From positions 2,352,684 through 2,416,683 of the forward strand of contig NW_006763294.1 in the NCBI RefSeq assembly GCF_000218685.1: 64,000 nt of DNA, in the 5' to 3' direction. The translations under genes were made by a program, and so were the position numbers. Shown in pieces: positions 42,277 through 52,352 of the stretch. The notes beneath the pieces were generated by a model. That model did not search any database, was not told the origin of the DNA, and was given only the letters and a program-made list of their open reading frames with translations. The stretch is from Serpula lacrymans var. lacrymans S7.9 (lineage: Eukaryota > Basidiomycota > Agaricomycetes > Boletales > Serpulaceae). Every line of letters begins with the position of its first letter. The stretch's first letter is position 1.

Positions 42277-44097
42277 TGTCGATGATGAGAACTGTTGTTA
42301 GAAAACCACACACAAAACAAACTAACACACAATCCTCCCAGATTCCACGGAACTTGTTTATGGGCTTTGCCTCCTAGAACAGTGGAGTGGTCTGGTTGTT
42401 CGTGGGGTGGTACGTATAAAGATCCTTCAAAGTAAAACCCAGAGGTGTATGAGTGTGGGTTTTGAGGAGGAGGGATAGTTGAATTTATAGGAAGATAGGT
42501 GCTTTGTGGCGAGTATAGACGAGCACTACCTTGCTAATGGTAGCACAAGGTAGGTTTGAGAACGACGAGGATGACGAGGTGACGAGGTTCCCAGTGATAG
42601 CAGGCTCCTGACGCACAAACTGTAGTGCTCAGAAGGACTCTAATCGAAAGGGATGACAATGACTTCAAAAGTGGGAAGTGACGATGACAGCAATTAACAG
42701 TGGTAGCAGTGGGAAGTGTTGTGACCACACTGGATCACAAGTAGCAGAGTAGTGAACTTGAGAGTAGAGAAGAAGTCTGGATTGGATTTCTTGTTGTTTT
42801 TTTTACAAGGTAAAATACAGGGGTTTATATAGTAAAAGAAAAGTAGGCTATGCACAGTATAGCTGTGCAAAAAGAATGAGAAAGAACATGAAGGAAGGAA
42901 TGTATGCTGACAAATCCTGCGTAGGTAGTACAGGATAAGATTGTCAAAAAAAGGAAAAGAAAGAGATAGAACAATGAATGCTGTGAGTAATGTCACAGGT
43001 TTGTACAGCCATAAAGTAAAGTCCAATAGCAAAAAGAGAGCAGGAAAATCATGATGTCATGGGAAGATGCAGTAAAAAAAGGGCAAGGCAAAACACTATC
43101 AGTATCAACACAGTTCCTTTATTGTCAGTCAGACATTCTAAAAAAAATATGTGTCAATAAGAATGATTCAAAAATCAAAAATAATTGCACTGTAAATGAA
43201 TGTTCTGCTGAAAAAAAAGAAACTGGAGCCACCGGTCCACCACCTAGTCCAAATCCGACAGTTCCATGGCCTTACCAATGGACTGGTTGTGTTGGACCAC
43301 CTGATCAAACGAGGGAGGGAGAGGAGTAGTTCCAATTTGGAACAAGTGAGTCCCAGGCAGCGTGTGGTAGGTGTAGCTGTAGCGAAGACGATGGACAAAA
43401 GATAAGTGTACCCAAGTGAATGGGACAGCGATGAACATGGGCGACGCAAGGGGATGAACCTTCTCCAGCTCAAAAATTACCCACCCACGCTCCAACCAGG
43501 CAAGACGAGCGACCGATGTTTTGATAGTATATGATGGTAGATCGACGTCATGAAGATGGACCTGTTGCCCTATTTGGACCGGCCGCCGGGGCTTTGCTGA
43601 TATCAGCAGTGGCACGTGGTAGTCAACGGATCGGCGACGGAAGTGGATAGGAAGTGGTGACATCAGAAATGGTGGGGGTGCAAATAAAATGAGGAGGAGG
43701 AGGGTGGAGGTGACGGAAAAGTGGATTAGAATGGGGATCCAGAAACGACCGTCAGGTGAGAATAAAAAGGAGAGGAAGGGGCCCATGGTGGGGCTAGGCA
43801 AAGGAAGGGGAGTAAGGGAAACGACAAAAGCGAGGGCGCAATGCAATGTGTAGCCAGTGGCGACGCGAAAATTTGCCGAAATGCCGAAATGCCGAAAGTA
43901 CCGAATGGAAAAGCAAAGGTGAGCGTGACTGGATTGCCTAATAGAGGTGGTGCTGATCAGCCACAAGTTCAAAAAGGGCAATATTAATTACTATTCCACG
44001 TGGCACTGTGCCTGTGTGGCGCAAAGGCGAGTCTTTTTGAATATTTGCTTCGTTATTGACACCTGTCCATGCTACCAATCAACTTTGGTGCATGACA
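42277..44097 (-). repeat. 1.8-kb TG...CA repeat, probable solo LTR (copy 2)
   Basis: 1,821 bp with TG...CA ends, flanked by exact 4-bp duplications ccgt (42273-42276 and 44098-44101). It interrupts the gag frame of the old chromovirus; the codons on both sides join if it is removed with one duplication. It is an inverted copy of 1821-3637. It contains a 245-codon frame listed separately. No RT, integrase or protease is associated, so this is either a solo LTR with an unusually long U3 or a non-autonomous element with LTR-like ends. Confidence 0.85.
43244..43981 (-). other. 245-codon frame inside the 1.8-kb LTR
   Basis: An ATG-started frame inside the repeat. The N-terminal part is hydrophobic and Pro/Ser-rich (WLISTTSIRQSSHAHLCF, LPSPTMGPFLSFLFSPDG). 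The C-terminal part (WLERGWVIFELEKVHPL, FTWVHLSFVHRLRYSYTYH) is also open in copy 1 (2422-2673) with the same stop, but the N-terminal part is broken there by indels. I do not recognise the product. It may be a chance frame in a pyrimidine-rich U3. Confidence 0.3.
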
Positions 44098-44101
44098 CCG
44101 T

Positions 44102-45031
44102 ATAGGTGTAGCCAGTTCCATCTTTCTTCTTCTCTGGTTTTGCCGAATTCTTTTCGTTTGGTTTCCTTCCAAATTCGGATCCTTTCTTTTCTTTTTCTCT
44201 TTCTCTCCAGATGTAGTCTATCCGGATGAGTTCTTGTTTCCATTCCTGGTAATCTCTGGGAATATGCCCTCCGTAGATCACCCGGTCTACCAAGGGTTTA
44301 TTCATGTTTCGTCTCAATAGTGAGACCAGGAATTCTTCGTTCATTCTGCTGTTATATCCTGCCCACCTCTTCTTTTCTTCAAACTTTTCAAAGAAGGCCT
44401 GAGCAGTCTCATTGCCCTGTTTTAGGGTCAATATTTCATTCTTTGCAGTTTCTTTTTCAAAACTGTCTTTGAATCTTTCTTCCATTTTGTCGGTAAAAAA
44501 CGGCCAACTTCCGTATGTGTTTGTGATGTCGAGCCCCATTTGTTGGGCGTCGACTCTGTTTTCTAGCCAGTCGGTTCTAAAGGCCACGGCTTCTCCCTCT
44601 TTCATAAAAGATAGCACAAAGCTTATCTTTTTTCTGTCATCTTCGAAATAGACAGCGTTATCTTCGAAGTGTAAAAGTAAGGACTCTCTAAAAGCCTGAT
44701 ACTTTTTCTTATCTCCTGAAAAGTTTTCTGGTTTTTCCAGGGCTGTCCTAGTTCTCTCCACTCTTTCTGGGAGTGGTGTTGTCTTTGTAGTCTTTTTTAG
44801 TCTTCTCTCTAAGACGCTCACTTCTTCTAGTGCCTCGTCGGGTTGGGACTGGTATAGAAGGCGAGTTTCTCTGATTGCCTTCTCGACTTCTTGTTTTACA
44901 TATGCCTCCAAAGAGACTTCTTTGGGCGGGGGAGTGTCTATTCTGGGTAATGAGTCCATCATTTCCCGAGAAAATGTGTCGTCCGTGCTGCTGGATTGCT
45001 CGGGCTGATCTCGGTACTCTAAATTGGACAT
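44102..45031 (-). pseudogene. N-terminal part of the old chromovirus gag
   Basis: ATG 45031 to the solo LTR insertion. An acidic N-terminus is followed by the retrotransposon gag domain (NFSGDKKKYQAFRESLLLHF, ALEKPENFSGD, WPFFTDKMEERFKDSFEKE, LLRRNMNKPLVDRVIYGG, DYQEWKQELIRIDYIW). The gag frame itself is open here; the last eight codons of the readable frame come from the inserted LTR. Region 45032-45407 upstream should be leader or LTR but shows no recognised ends. Confidence 0.85.
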
Positions 45032-45407
45032 TTTCGAATTCGAGTTGTTGTGGCGGGGGAGTTTCTTGTTTTATTACAGGGGAGAGGCTTCTGATTGGTG
45101 TGATGGTAGGGAGTGGGAATTGTCCTTAAAAAATGTAGTCTCTAGTGTAGATGTTTTGTTCGCTGATCCAGATGTAAAAGTCTCTACTGAGCATAGAAGG
45201 AGTTCACCAGTGATAAGCTGGATCGATACACCGCTTCTAAGATCTCTAGTAGTCTATCTGTTTCTCTTTGAGTCAAGGTGATCCTCTTCTGTTCACCACT
45301 GACTGTGTACGTATTGTGCTATTTTTGTATTTTTATGAATTTTATGTAAAAGGTTATAGTAGAAAAACTGGGTCCGAACGGTTGTCTAGTTTTAACCGGC
45401 TTCTTAG

Positions 45408-45749
45408 TGTCACGATCGTACCCATATGACTCATCTTTTTTATCTAATCGCGAGATAGAGACCATTATCTCACCTAACCTAATCTCTCTTTGATCTTATC
45501 TTATCTAGTAATCACGTGACACATTAGTAATACTCATTACCAATCAGCCTCACGCATTACACATGTTACTTACCAATACGCTACGTCATACCTCACCGTA
45601 GCCTCATGCCTTCTTCTATATAACTAGCACGATATCCATGTACATACCCTAGTTGTAGATTTACTCTTATACTTGCTTGTCAAACACTTGTTGTGTGATT
45701 TAAGTCCTACGCTGCTCGGGTTACCGGCATAACAGCTAGGGTCTTTACA
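45408..45749 (+). repeat. 342-bp solo LTR, another family
   Basis: It starts TGTCACGATCGTACCC and ends GGGTCTTTACA, with exact 5-bp duplications cttag at 45403-45407 and 45750-45754. It contains CTATATAAC at about 45616 as a TATA candidate. It shares the first ten bases TGTCACGATC and a CACGTGAC word with the 3' LTR at 29634-29904 but is otherwise different, so it is a related but distinct family. Confidence 0.9.
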
Positions 45750-45754
45750 CTTAG

Positions 45755-46376
45755 GCTCTCGGTTCTTCTCCCGACTGGCAGACGCAAATGCGCGGCCTGG
45801 TCAGAGGAGAGTGACCATAAAGATGCATACACTATGTTGAAACATTTCTGCAACCTTAGTATACCTTGTATGATATTATATCATGCACTATTCTATGTTT
45901 TATTCCGCTTTTTTATGTTTTTTCTTATTTTTATCATTGTTTCAGTGTTTCTGACATGGTGCATAGCAAAAAAGCACCAGTTTTCTCTACAAAAAATCAT
46001 CTATAAGGTCTGGATAATGTCCAGAGCCTAATTATGAGCTGTGATAACCTGTCCAACCCTCCCAAAACCCTCTTTCCTCTGTTATTTCCTTTTTTGGGCG
46101 ATGTTTTTTGAATTATGACGGTATTCTGCTACATAAACACACTATCTGTCAGGTGGAGCAATATAAATATACACTGCTAAGTATGCTATAGGTGTTTAAA
46201 GTGATATCTACAAGCTAAGATTCCCAGAAATAGCGAAAAAACAAACATGTGGAGCCAGCTGCTTCCAAAAGCAGTAATGTTTTGGGAGGTAGTGCTCTGG
46301 ATATCCATATATGGATGATTGACCCGGACACAGTAGAGGCTGGAGGGTTCTCACGAGGTTTCACAGAAGGATTCCT
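45755..46376. other. Non-coding stretch, probably more repeat debris
   Basis: AT-rich, with T-runs at 45890-45950. From about 46376 leftward it continues the sequence of repeat copy B with similar GAGGG / CCTCTG words as far as about 46040. No gene supported. Confidence 0.4.
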
Positions 46377-46677
46377 ACAGGTTGCCTGAGGGTCTGACAG
46401 AGGTTTGACAGAGTATTTCATGAGCACATAAAGAGTATGCATTATATGGAAATAATGCTGTAAATATTGCCCTAGAAGGCCTCTGGAACAAAGAAATATT
46501 TTACAAACTCCAGAGGGCACCAGAGGGTTGTTCAAGTACCGCTGCATTTAGAAATACTATATATATACTTGGCTGGGAAACCTCGGCAGCGAGGGGATAC
46601 TTAAGGTCCCAAACCCGTCGACAAAGAATGGGTCTTTGAGGCCCTTACGTAACGGATTAAGTCCCTGCCTGAGGTGT
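46377..46677 (-). repeat. About 310-bp dispersed repeat, copy B (inverted)
   Basis: The reverse complement matches 29320-29634 from ACACCTCAGGCAGGGAC to CAGGCAACCTGT with few differences. The two copies bracket the retrotransposon cluster in opposite orientations. It is non-coding. The short minus-strand frame crossing its right border (46859-46557) is a chance fusion with the flank. Confidence 0.75.
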
Positions 46678-47478
46678 TGCGGCTTACAAATTGGGATCAA
46701 CACTATAAGATCGCCGCCAAAGTGTGATCCCTCCCGTGACGCAGTGACCTGCGGAGACTCCCGAGTGGGACTGCAGTAATCCTCCAAGGCGTTCTGGCGA
46801 AAAGGTTCAGCGTGGATTTGATTTAACATAGCACCAACCTCCATCTGACTTCTGAACATGCCGCAATAACGTTGTCAAGCGATGATACCCTTATTGACAT
46901 GATAGATGCGGTTGCGAGATAACGAGGCCTGTGCGTGTATGAACGCGCGGTGAACTGTCAATGAAATGAACCCAGGGTGCAATTCAAAAGATCGTTTCAA
47001 CCAAGTACATATACAGACACGGAATCGATTTCAACTTCTCAATCAATCAACTGATTGTAAGATAAGCCAAGGAAGCAACCAACATACGAATATACGAGTT
47101 TCAATGATCTCGAGAAGGAGCACAAGTTGAAAGTCATAAACACGCGAACCTATCATTGCGTTGCATGTTAATGTAGCCACGTGCAAAAATGTTCCCACTC
47201 CAATTTTCATATACCGCGATAAGTAGCATCAATCAAAAAAAAACAGATCATCTACTGCAGCAATAAAAGAAACGTGTGGGAGTGGAGAAAACGCAACAAA
47301 TAAGGTAAACTGATAAAGCGACGTGTAGAAATGGCTCCGGAAAAAGAAGGCAAAGGGGAGTCCGAGAACCAATGGTATCGGTTATTACGATTTTTGCTAA
47401 AAACGTTATGGTATCAAGGGTAGCGAGGTAACGACCGGAAGGTTTAGGAAGCACGTTGATATCATGCGTGCGAGGCGT
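46678..47478. other. Intergenic region
   Basis: 801 bp between the repeat and the hydrophobin stop. Nothing coding or repetitive recognised. The right part should contain the hydrophobin 3' UTR and terminator. Confidence 0.45.
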
Positions 47479-48087
47479 CTAAAGGTTGATGTTGACTGTA
47501 ATAGAACGTTGAGAAAATTATACAGCATGTGAGAAAGACAAGATACATACTGGGCGAGCATCCAATGTTGATGAGACCGTTGAAGCTGTTGTTACTGCAG
47601 CAAACTGGTTGTTGAGAGCTGTGAAAGCGAAAAAAGTTATTAACGTCTAAAGCTGATAACAAAGAACAACACACCATTTAGAGCCGCCGCCAACACCAAC
47701 ACCAGAAAGAGGGCTGCAGGTGAGACCAACTTGGGTGTCATCACTGATACCCTCGAGACCGAGGAGAGACAAAAGCTCAGGGACAATTCCTTCGTTAGCG
47801 CTCTGGACTTTGTCACAGCACTGAACGGGACCGGTGTTGCACTGACCACCGCCAGGGGAACCGGAGGGAGAGCTGCGACGGGCACCTGTAAATTTTTAGA
47901 GATAAAATAAGAGACTGCATCTCGTCAAAATGATGAGATGCCTACGGGAGGCCGGGGTCGCGCGGCGGACGGGAGGCAAGGGAGGGAGACCACGAGCCAT
48001 GCGGTTGGCGTTAGTCTCGCCGGTGTAAGTAGCACCAGCGGTGGTGGCAGCGGCAGCGACAAAGGCGAAAACGTATGCGAACTTCAT
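47479..48087 (-). CDS. Class I hydrophobin
   Basis: Four exons on the minus strand. ATG 48087 starts a signal peptide (MKFAYVFAFVAAAATTAGA), followed by an Arg/Pro-rich linker. Exon 2 gives GGQCNTGPVQCCDKV and VGLTCSPLSGVGVGGGSK. A split codon makes the fifth Cys (TG|C), then SQQPVCCSNNSFNGLI and NIGCSP, and a last tiny exon codes INL before TAG 47479. The eight cysteines fall in the C-CC-C-C-CC-C order of class I hydrophobins. Hydrophobins self-assemble at air-water interfaces and coat aerial hyphae. Without the three splices two of the cysteine contexts are lost. Confidence 0.93.
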
Positions 48088-49702
48088 TGTGATTGAAGAT
48101 TGAAGATAGGTTCTAAAGCCGCGAAACCGGTGGTGAAGTGAAGGTGACGAAAAAACGAACGGTATTTAAGGAAAGTCGGGAAAACTGAGAAGTAGTTGAA
48201 GAATGCTGGGTTATATATCGTCGCTTAAGCGAAGGATCGGATACCAACCGCATTTACGGAGAACCCTAAAGAATTCGAAGCTCCGATTAGTCCGCATATA
48301 TCACTGTCATATATGTGTCACTACTTGTCACACCGCGGTCCTGGACAATCTCTCATCACAACAACCAAGTGATCCTTGTACAGTAATAGGTTCGCGTTTC
48401 ATAGCATGTAGTTATCTTCAGCTCACCTGCACCTCCCAGTACCCGAACTCAGTGCTGCACATTCTTTTATCTGCAAATGTTTCTGATCTGCACATTTCTC
48501 AGGCCCGCGCGCTTGATCAGTCGAAGACATGAACGAAAACGTGCTAGTGGAGTTACGGTACGTATGCGTTCTTTCATGATGGGCCGAAGAGCCTTTTTTT
48601 TATCACACTGCTCCCCTCCCACCAATGACACTCGCCAAGGTCTATCGTAAGATATCCTCATTGAACCAACGCGCTCAAATTCAGGTTCAACATGACTTGA
48701 TCCAACGGGCTGCTCTGTCCCGCAGAACAGCATTCTGAACATACGCCCTTCCAGACCTTTGTCCAGACCTTTGGGCTTCAGCATCGCCCCGAGCGCGTTA
48801 GGTATTTGCTCATTGTCAGGTCCATCTAAGTATAGATTTAAGATGGAACATTTCGAGCGCTCAAATTTCTTTAAAAAAGTACCTCAGTCCTACTGGAAGA
48901 TTATTCACTGATATTTCGCCTGAGACCGAAGCGGGAAGCGGTCGCTTCAAGTTGTGGAGACGCCAGTCGTATGCAGAAGAAGTTCGCTATGTCTCGTTTT
49001 GATATACGGATGCCGACGTTCCCGTCACTGCGCTGCGCATCAGTTACCATAGTTTTCTTGGAGTTCACTTGATGGATGAGAATTTACTCAGCACTGACTT
49101 TAAATCACGCACGCACAGACTCATCTTCCTTGATATTTCATTCAACACAGAATCCAATGATGGGCACTCACATTCGTTGGGCGTTGCTCGAAGTCAAGTC
49201 TGGGAATCTGTCAACGCGATTACGCTCTCAAAGGTCCACCTGCCACACGTCATCCTGAAGGATAAGACCGAGGTACCAAGCAAGGTACGGCATATTGATC
49301 TTCTTGATCATATTTTCTCCGTAGCATTCGTCGTACACGCTGTCATCCTCGACGGTTTTTAACCCTGATGGTCGATTGTGTCATGATCGAGGTATAGCTG
49401 AAGTTGTTCAGTAACTTTCTGTGGTTGATTTGTATTCTTTTACTGCACCACGCACAATGTTGTTGATGCTGAGCTAGCATGTGTCCATTAAGTGCAAGTT
49501 TCTTCTAGCAAGCTCTGTGGAGCTCCAGGATTCGAAAGAAGATATACTCCTACAATGTGACTCTTCTGGTCATCATGATGATGGGGTCACATCCGTCACG
49601 GTTCTGTTCCATGAGCCCACGGCTTCTAGCAAAGTCACGATATTATTATCCACGCATGCATTGGCTTAGATCCTCGTGTAATCTAACCCGTCGCAAGGCA
49701 GG
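48088..49702. other. 1.6-kb region without a recognised gene
   Basis: 48088-48190 should be the hydrophobin promoter. A plus-strand frame 49069-49362 (about 97 codons) and another at 49481-49669 have ordinary composition but no motif or plausible splice partner. They may be decayed or chance frames. Confidence 0.4.
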
Positions 49703-51396
49703 ATGACTCAAACTATCATTCATCTTATCTACATCCATGGGTTTCAAGGTTCGTGGGCGGTGCTTTTGAATAGTTGGGTTTCATACTGATTATATTCGTG
49801 TAGGCAACGATAGTACTTTTCAGGTGAGTAACGACGGAACACCGCAGGAGTCTATGATATCGAACATCTGTCAATAATGGTGGTTGTTTCGATATCTTCT
49901 GACATACTGATATCTCAAACCAGTCGTTCCCGACCCATCTGCAAGCAAGTTTAGCAGCTCGAATGCCACCCCACTTTAGAGTTCAGAGCAGCTTGTATCC
50001 GACTTACAAGAGTGTCAAGCCGATTTCTTACGCTACGAAGAACTTCTTGGAATGGTGAGTCCTGACTTCTTTTTCCATCAGTCAACCTGCTTTTTCGGAC
50101 GGGTACCTTTCAACGTAAAGGTTTATATTCAGCACTGACAACTCCTCATCATTCTAGGCTTTCTACTCAGCCCCCTGGCTATGTGATACTCCTCGGACAC
50201 TCCATGGGGGGCCTCCTTGCTGCTGATGCCGCAACACACCCATCAGTCGTTCAGAATTCGAGGCCTCAGCACATCATTGGCATGATTGCTTTCGATACAC
50301 CTTTCCTGGGCATGCACCCCCATGTTGTTATTAGTGGTATAGCATCCTTGTTCCCTGACAATTCAAAAAAGGATAATAAGAACCAGCTATCGGAGAGCGA
50401 AACCCGGCCCACTCCTCAGCAAACGGACGAATCGATGAATGACAAGGAACAGGTGCACATCGTAGATCAAGGGGTAACAGATGACTGGAGCACATTTAAA
50501 GGGCGTCTATCTCGTGCGTTATCATCGTGTTATCTTGTATCTTTTATCCGAAACAAAATTTCATTTACTGTCGCCGTTTAGCATCCCAATGGCGGCGGGA
50601 GAGTGGATCGCTCCCGCATTCTCCTCCGGGACCATCCTCATCCCCATCTCCAAGTCACACACCATCCACATTTCTATCTCAGTTCACTGCACGCGTGACG
50701 CCGTACGTGGATCGTACAGTGTCTCATCCAGCTATCCGCTGGGTGAACAAACACTCTGACTCTCCTGTAGATGCAGGTAAAACATGGATAATTGAACATT
50801 TCCAGTTTGGTTCCTGCATGTTTGATCCTTCTGGCCTGCATGAGCGGTATGCGCGGCTCGTGAAGTGGAGGGGACAATGGACTAACTATTGGACTCGGAC
50901 TAAACCTAGGGGAGCGCAACCACAACAGGCAGAAGTTACGAGTGACCCCCCAGACGTGGCCATTGCTGGAGCTATGCCCACGCCCACTAGCACAGGAGAT
51001 ATGGAAGCCGACGTCGTCGCAGGTGATTCTCCTCAGGGTCAAGGAATATTGGGGTCGCCCGACGATGTGGATGCTCCAGTCGGTGAAAATGCGGAGAAAG
51101 TGGACGACAAGGAACAGAAGAAAGCGTTGAAGAAGGCCAAGAAAGAGCATGAGAAAAGACTGAAGAGAGAGAAGAAACTTGCAATAAGTCGAAACTTTGT
51201 CGTTCTACCCAAAGGTTTTGCAAGCGGGTTCGGTGGCTGGGACAAGTGGGAAAGTGTAGAGATAGCTGGCGTTGAAGACGAAGTCGCGGCTCACTGTGGA
51301 CTGTTCATTCCTAGTCAGAATATCGGATACCAAGACCTCGTCGACGGGGCCACCAACAAAGTTTTGTTCTGGTGCGAAAGCATACGGAAGGAATAG
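49703..51396 (+). CDS. Alpha/beta-hydrolase, lipase/serine esterase-like (DUF676 type)
   Basis: ATG 49703 (MTQTIIHLIYIHGFQG) with several small exons at the start (NDSTFQ, then SFPTHLQASLAARMPPHF). The nucleophile elbow GHSMGG is in YVILLGHSMGGLLAADAA and is followed by FDTPFLGMHP. An intron near 50510-50581 joins STFKG to SQWRRESGSL. The C-terminal half has VKWRGQWTNYW, a long acidic stretch and a Lys/Glu-rich helix (QKKALKKAKKEHEKRLKRE), then FWCESIRKE at TAG 51396. The HGF and GHSMG motifs suggest a serine hydrolase; the substrate is unknown. The C-terminal charged extension is unlike bacterial esterases. Confidence 0.78.
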
Positions 51397-51488
51397 AAGC
51401 TTACTGAATTCACAATTATTGGCCACCATGACCATTTATTTCATGATATTGAAATTCTGTATTTTAATATCAAGTCGACACTACCATA

Positions 51489-52084
51489 TTATGTATCCGG
51501 TCTATTGTCCAGTGGTAGCGTCGGATCCGTGAAGCTATGATTGCATTTTGTGCAGACAAAGAATAATATCATGCGAGTTTCCTTTCGCTTTGACTGGTCC
51601 TGATATAAAACGGCACTAGAAACGAAGATAGAATGAGGTAAGTATTTTAGAGATATAAGTAAGAACATACTCCTCATGACCGCACTGCGGGCATGGTATA
51701 TTTGAATGCGCCTTTAGTAGCCACCCCATTAGCATACATTAGGGGCAAAAACGGAGAGCATACCAAAGTAGGGTCAGCACCTAAATCTGTAGTAACTCCT
51801 ACTTGCTCCCTATCCAAGCGAATCAGCACAAGCCTCAATATGTATACCACATCCAGCAGCCCCAAGAGGAGCAAAACAGTCGTGCATCGTTTGGAAGATT
51901 ACGATTCCATCATTGGTAAGCACACTCACTTCGTTACAGTCAACAAATCGTTGCGATAGACACACTTGTTTTCGCCTATCTCATCGTAAGGACATATTCT
52001 GCAAGCATAGACCATGATACGACGTTGCTGGTCGGCCTTTGGGTACAGGAGATTGTTGCATTCGGAACAGAAATGTAAGGAGGC
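51489..52084 (-). CDS. RPB9: RNA polymerase II subunit RPB9 (5' exon unresolved)
   Basis: The minus strand from 52084 gives LHFCSECNNLLYPKADQQRR and IMVYACRICPYDEIGENKC, the N-terminal zinc ribbon. VYRNDLLTVTK, then an exon around LGADPTL, then HSNIPCPQCGHEE follow. An exon starting after TTTCTAG restores AVLYQDQSKRKETRMILFF and the second ribbon VCTKCNHSFTDP. The frame ends at 51489. Both C2-C2 zinc ribbons are complete. RPB9 acts in start-site selection, elongation and proofreading of Pol II. The first exon with the ATG, upstream of 52084, could not be fixed. It is transcribed away from SMP3. Confidence 0.88.
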
Positions 52085-52352
52085 CTGGTGTGGAAGTGAA
52101 CACCGAGATTATCGACACCAAAGCAGGAGAATATTGCAATCAAGCATTATAACATTCGATTTGTCGTGCAACGAGGTAGGATATGAGCAGAGATTAGCGA
52201 TGATAAACTGGTGAAAAGGCCATCGAACGAACCATGCTATACCAGCGATAAATGTTCGAGGTCAAGATGCGTTTCAAACTCCGTGCGTCACGGGAACAGC
52301 TCGCGTGGCATTTTCTATGTCCCTCTTTCCCTGCAGCGTTAAGTTAGTCTAG

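Larger units (their letters stand above)
29634..45100 (-). mobile_element. Old chromovirus (Ty3/Gypsy with chromodomain), split by two later insertions
   Basis: Minus-strand order: gag N (45031-44102), [solo LTR 42277-44097], gag C (42276-41612), [intact Gypsy 33576-41606], then protease, RT, RNase H, integrase and chromodomain (33570-30035), polypurine tract and 3' LTR. The flanks of each insertion join in register once the target duplications (ccgt; acttc) are counted. Several in-frame stops in gag and pol show that it is dead. The 5' LTR is not identifiable, so the right boundary is uncertain. Confidence 0.85.

Noticed and set aside
1821..44097. Idea that the inverted 1.8-kb repeats mediated an inversion of the intervening 40 kb
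   Set aside because: Copy 2 retains a perfect 4-bp target duplication and rejoining gag frame, which an inversion between the two copies would have destroyed.
45755..45830. GC-rich segment considered as primer binding site or 5' LTR of the old chromovirus
   Set aside because: No match to the 3' LTR at 29634-29904 and no complement to that LTR's predicted start or a tRNA end.
46557..46859. 100-codon minus-strand frame crossing into the 310-bp repeat
   Set aside because: Its second half is non-coding repeat sequence also found at 29320; the fusion is accidental.
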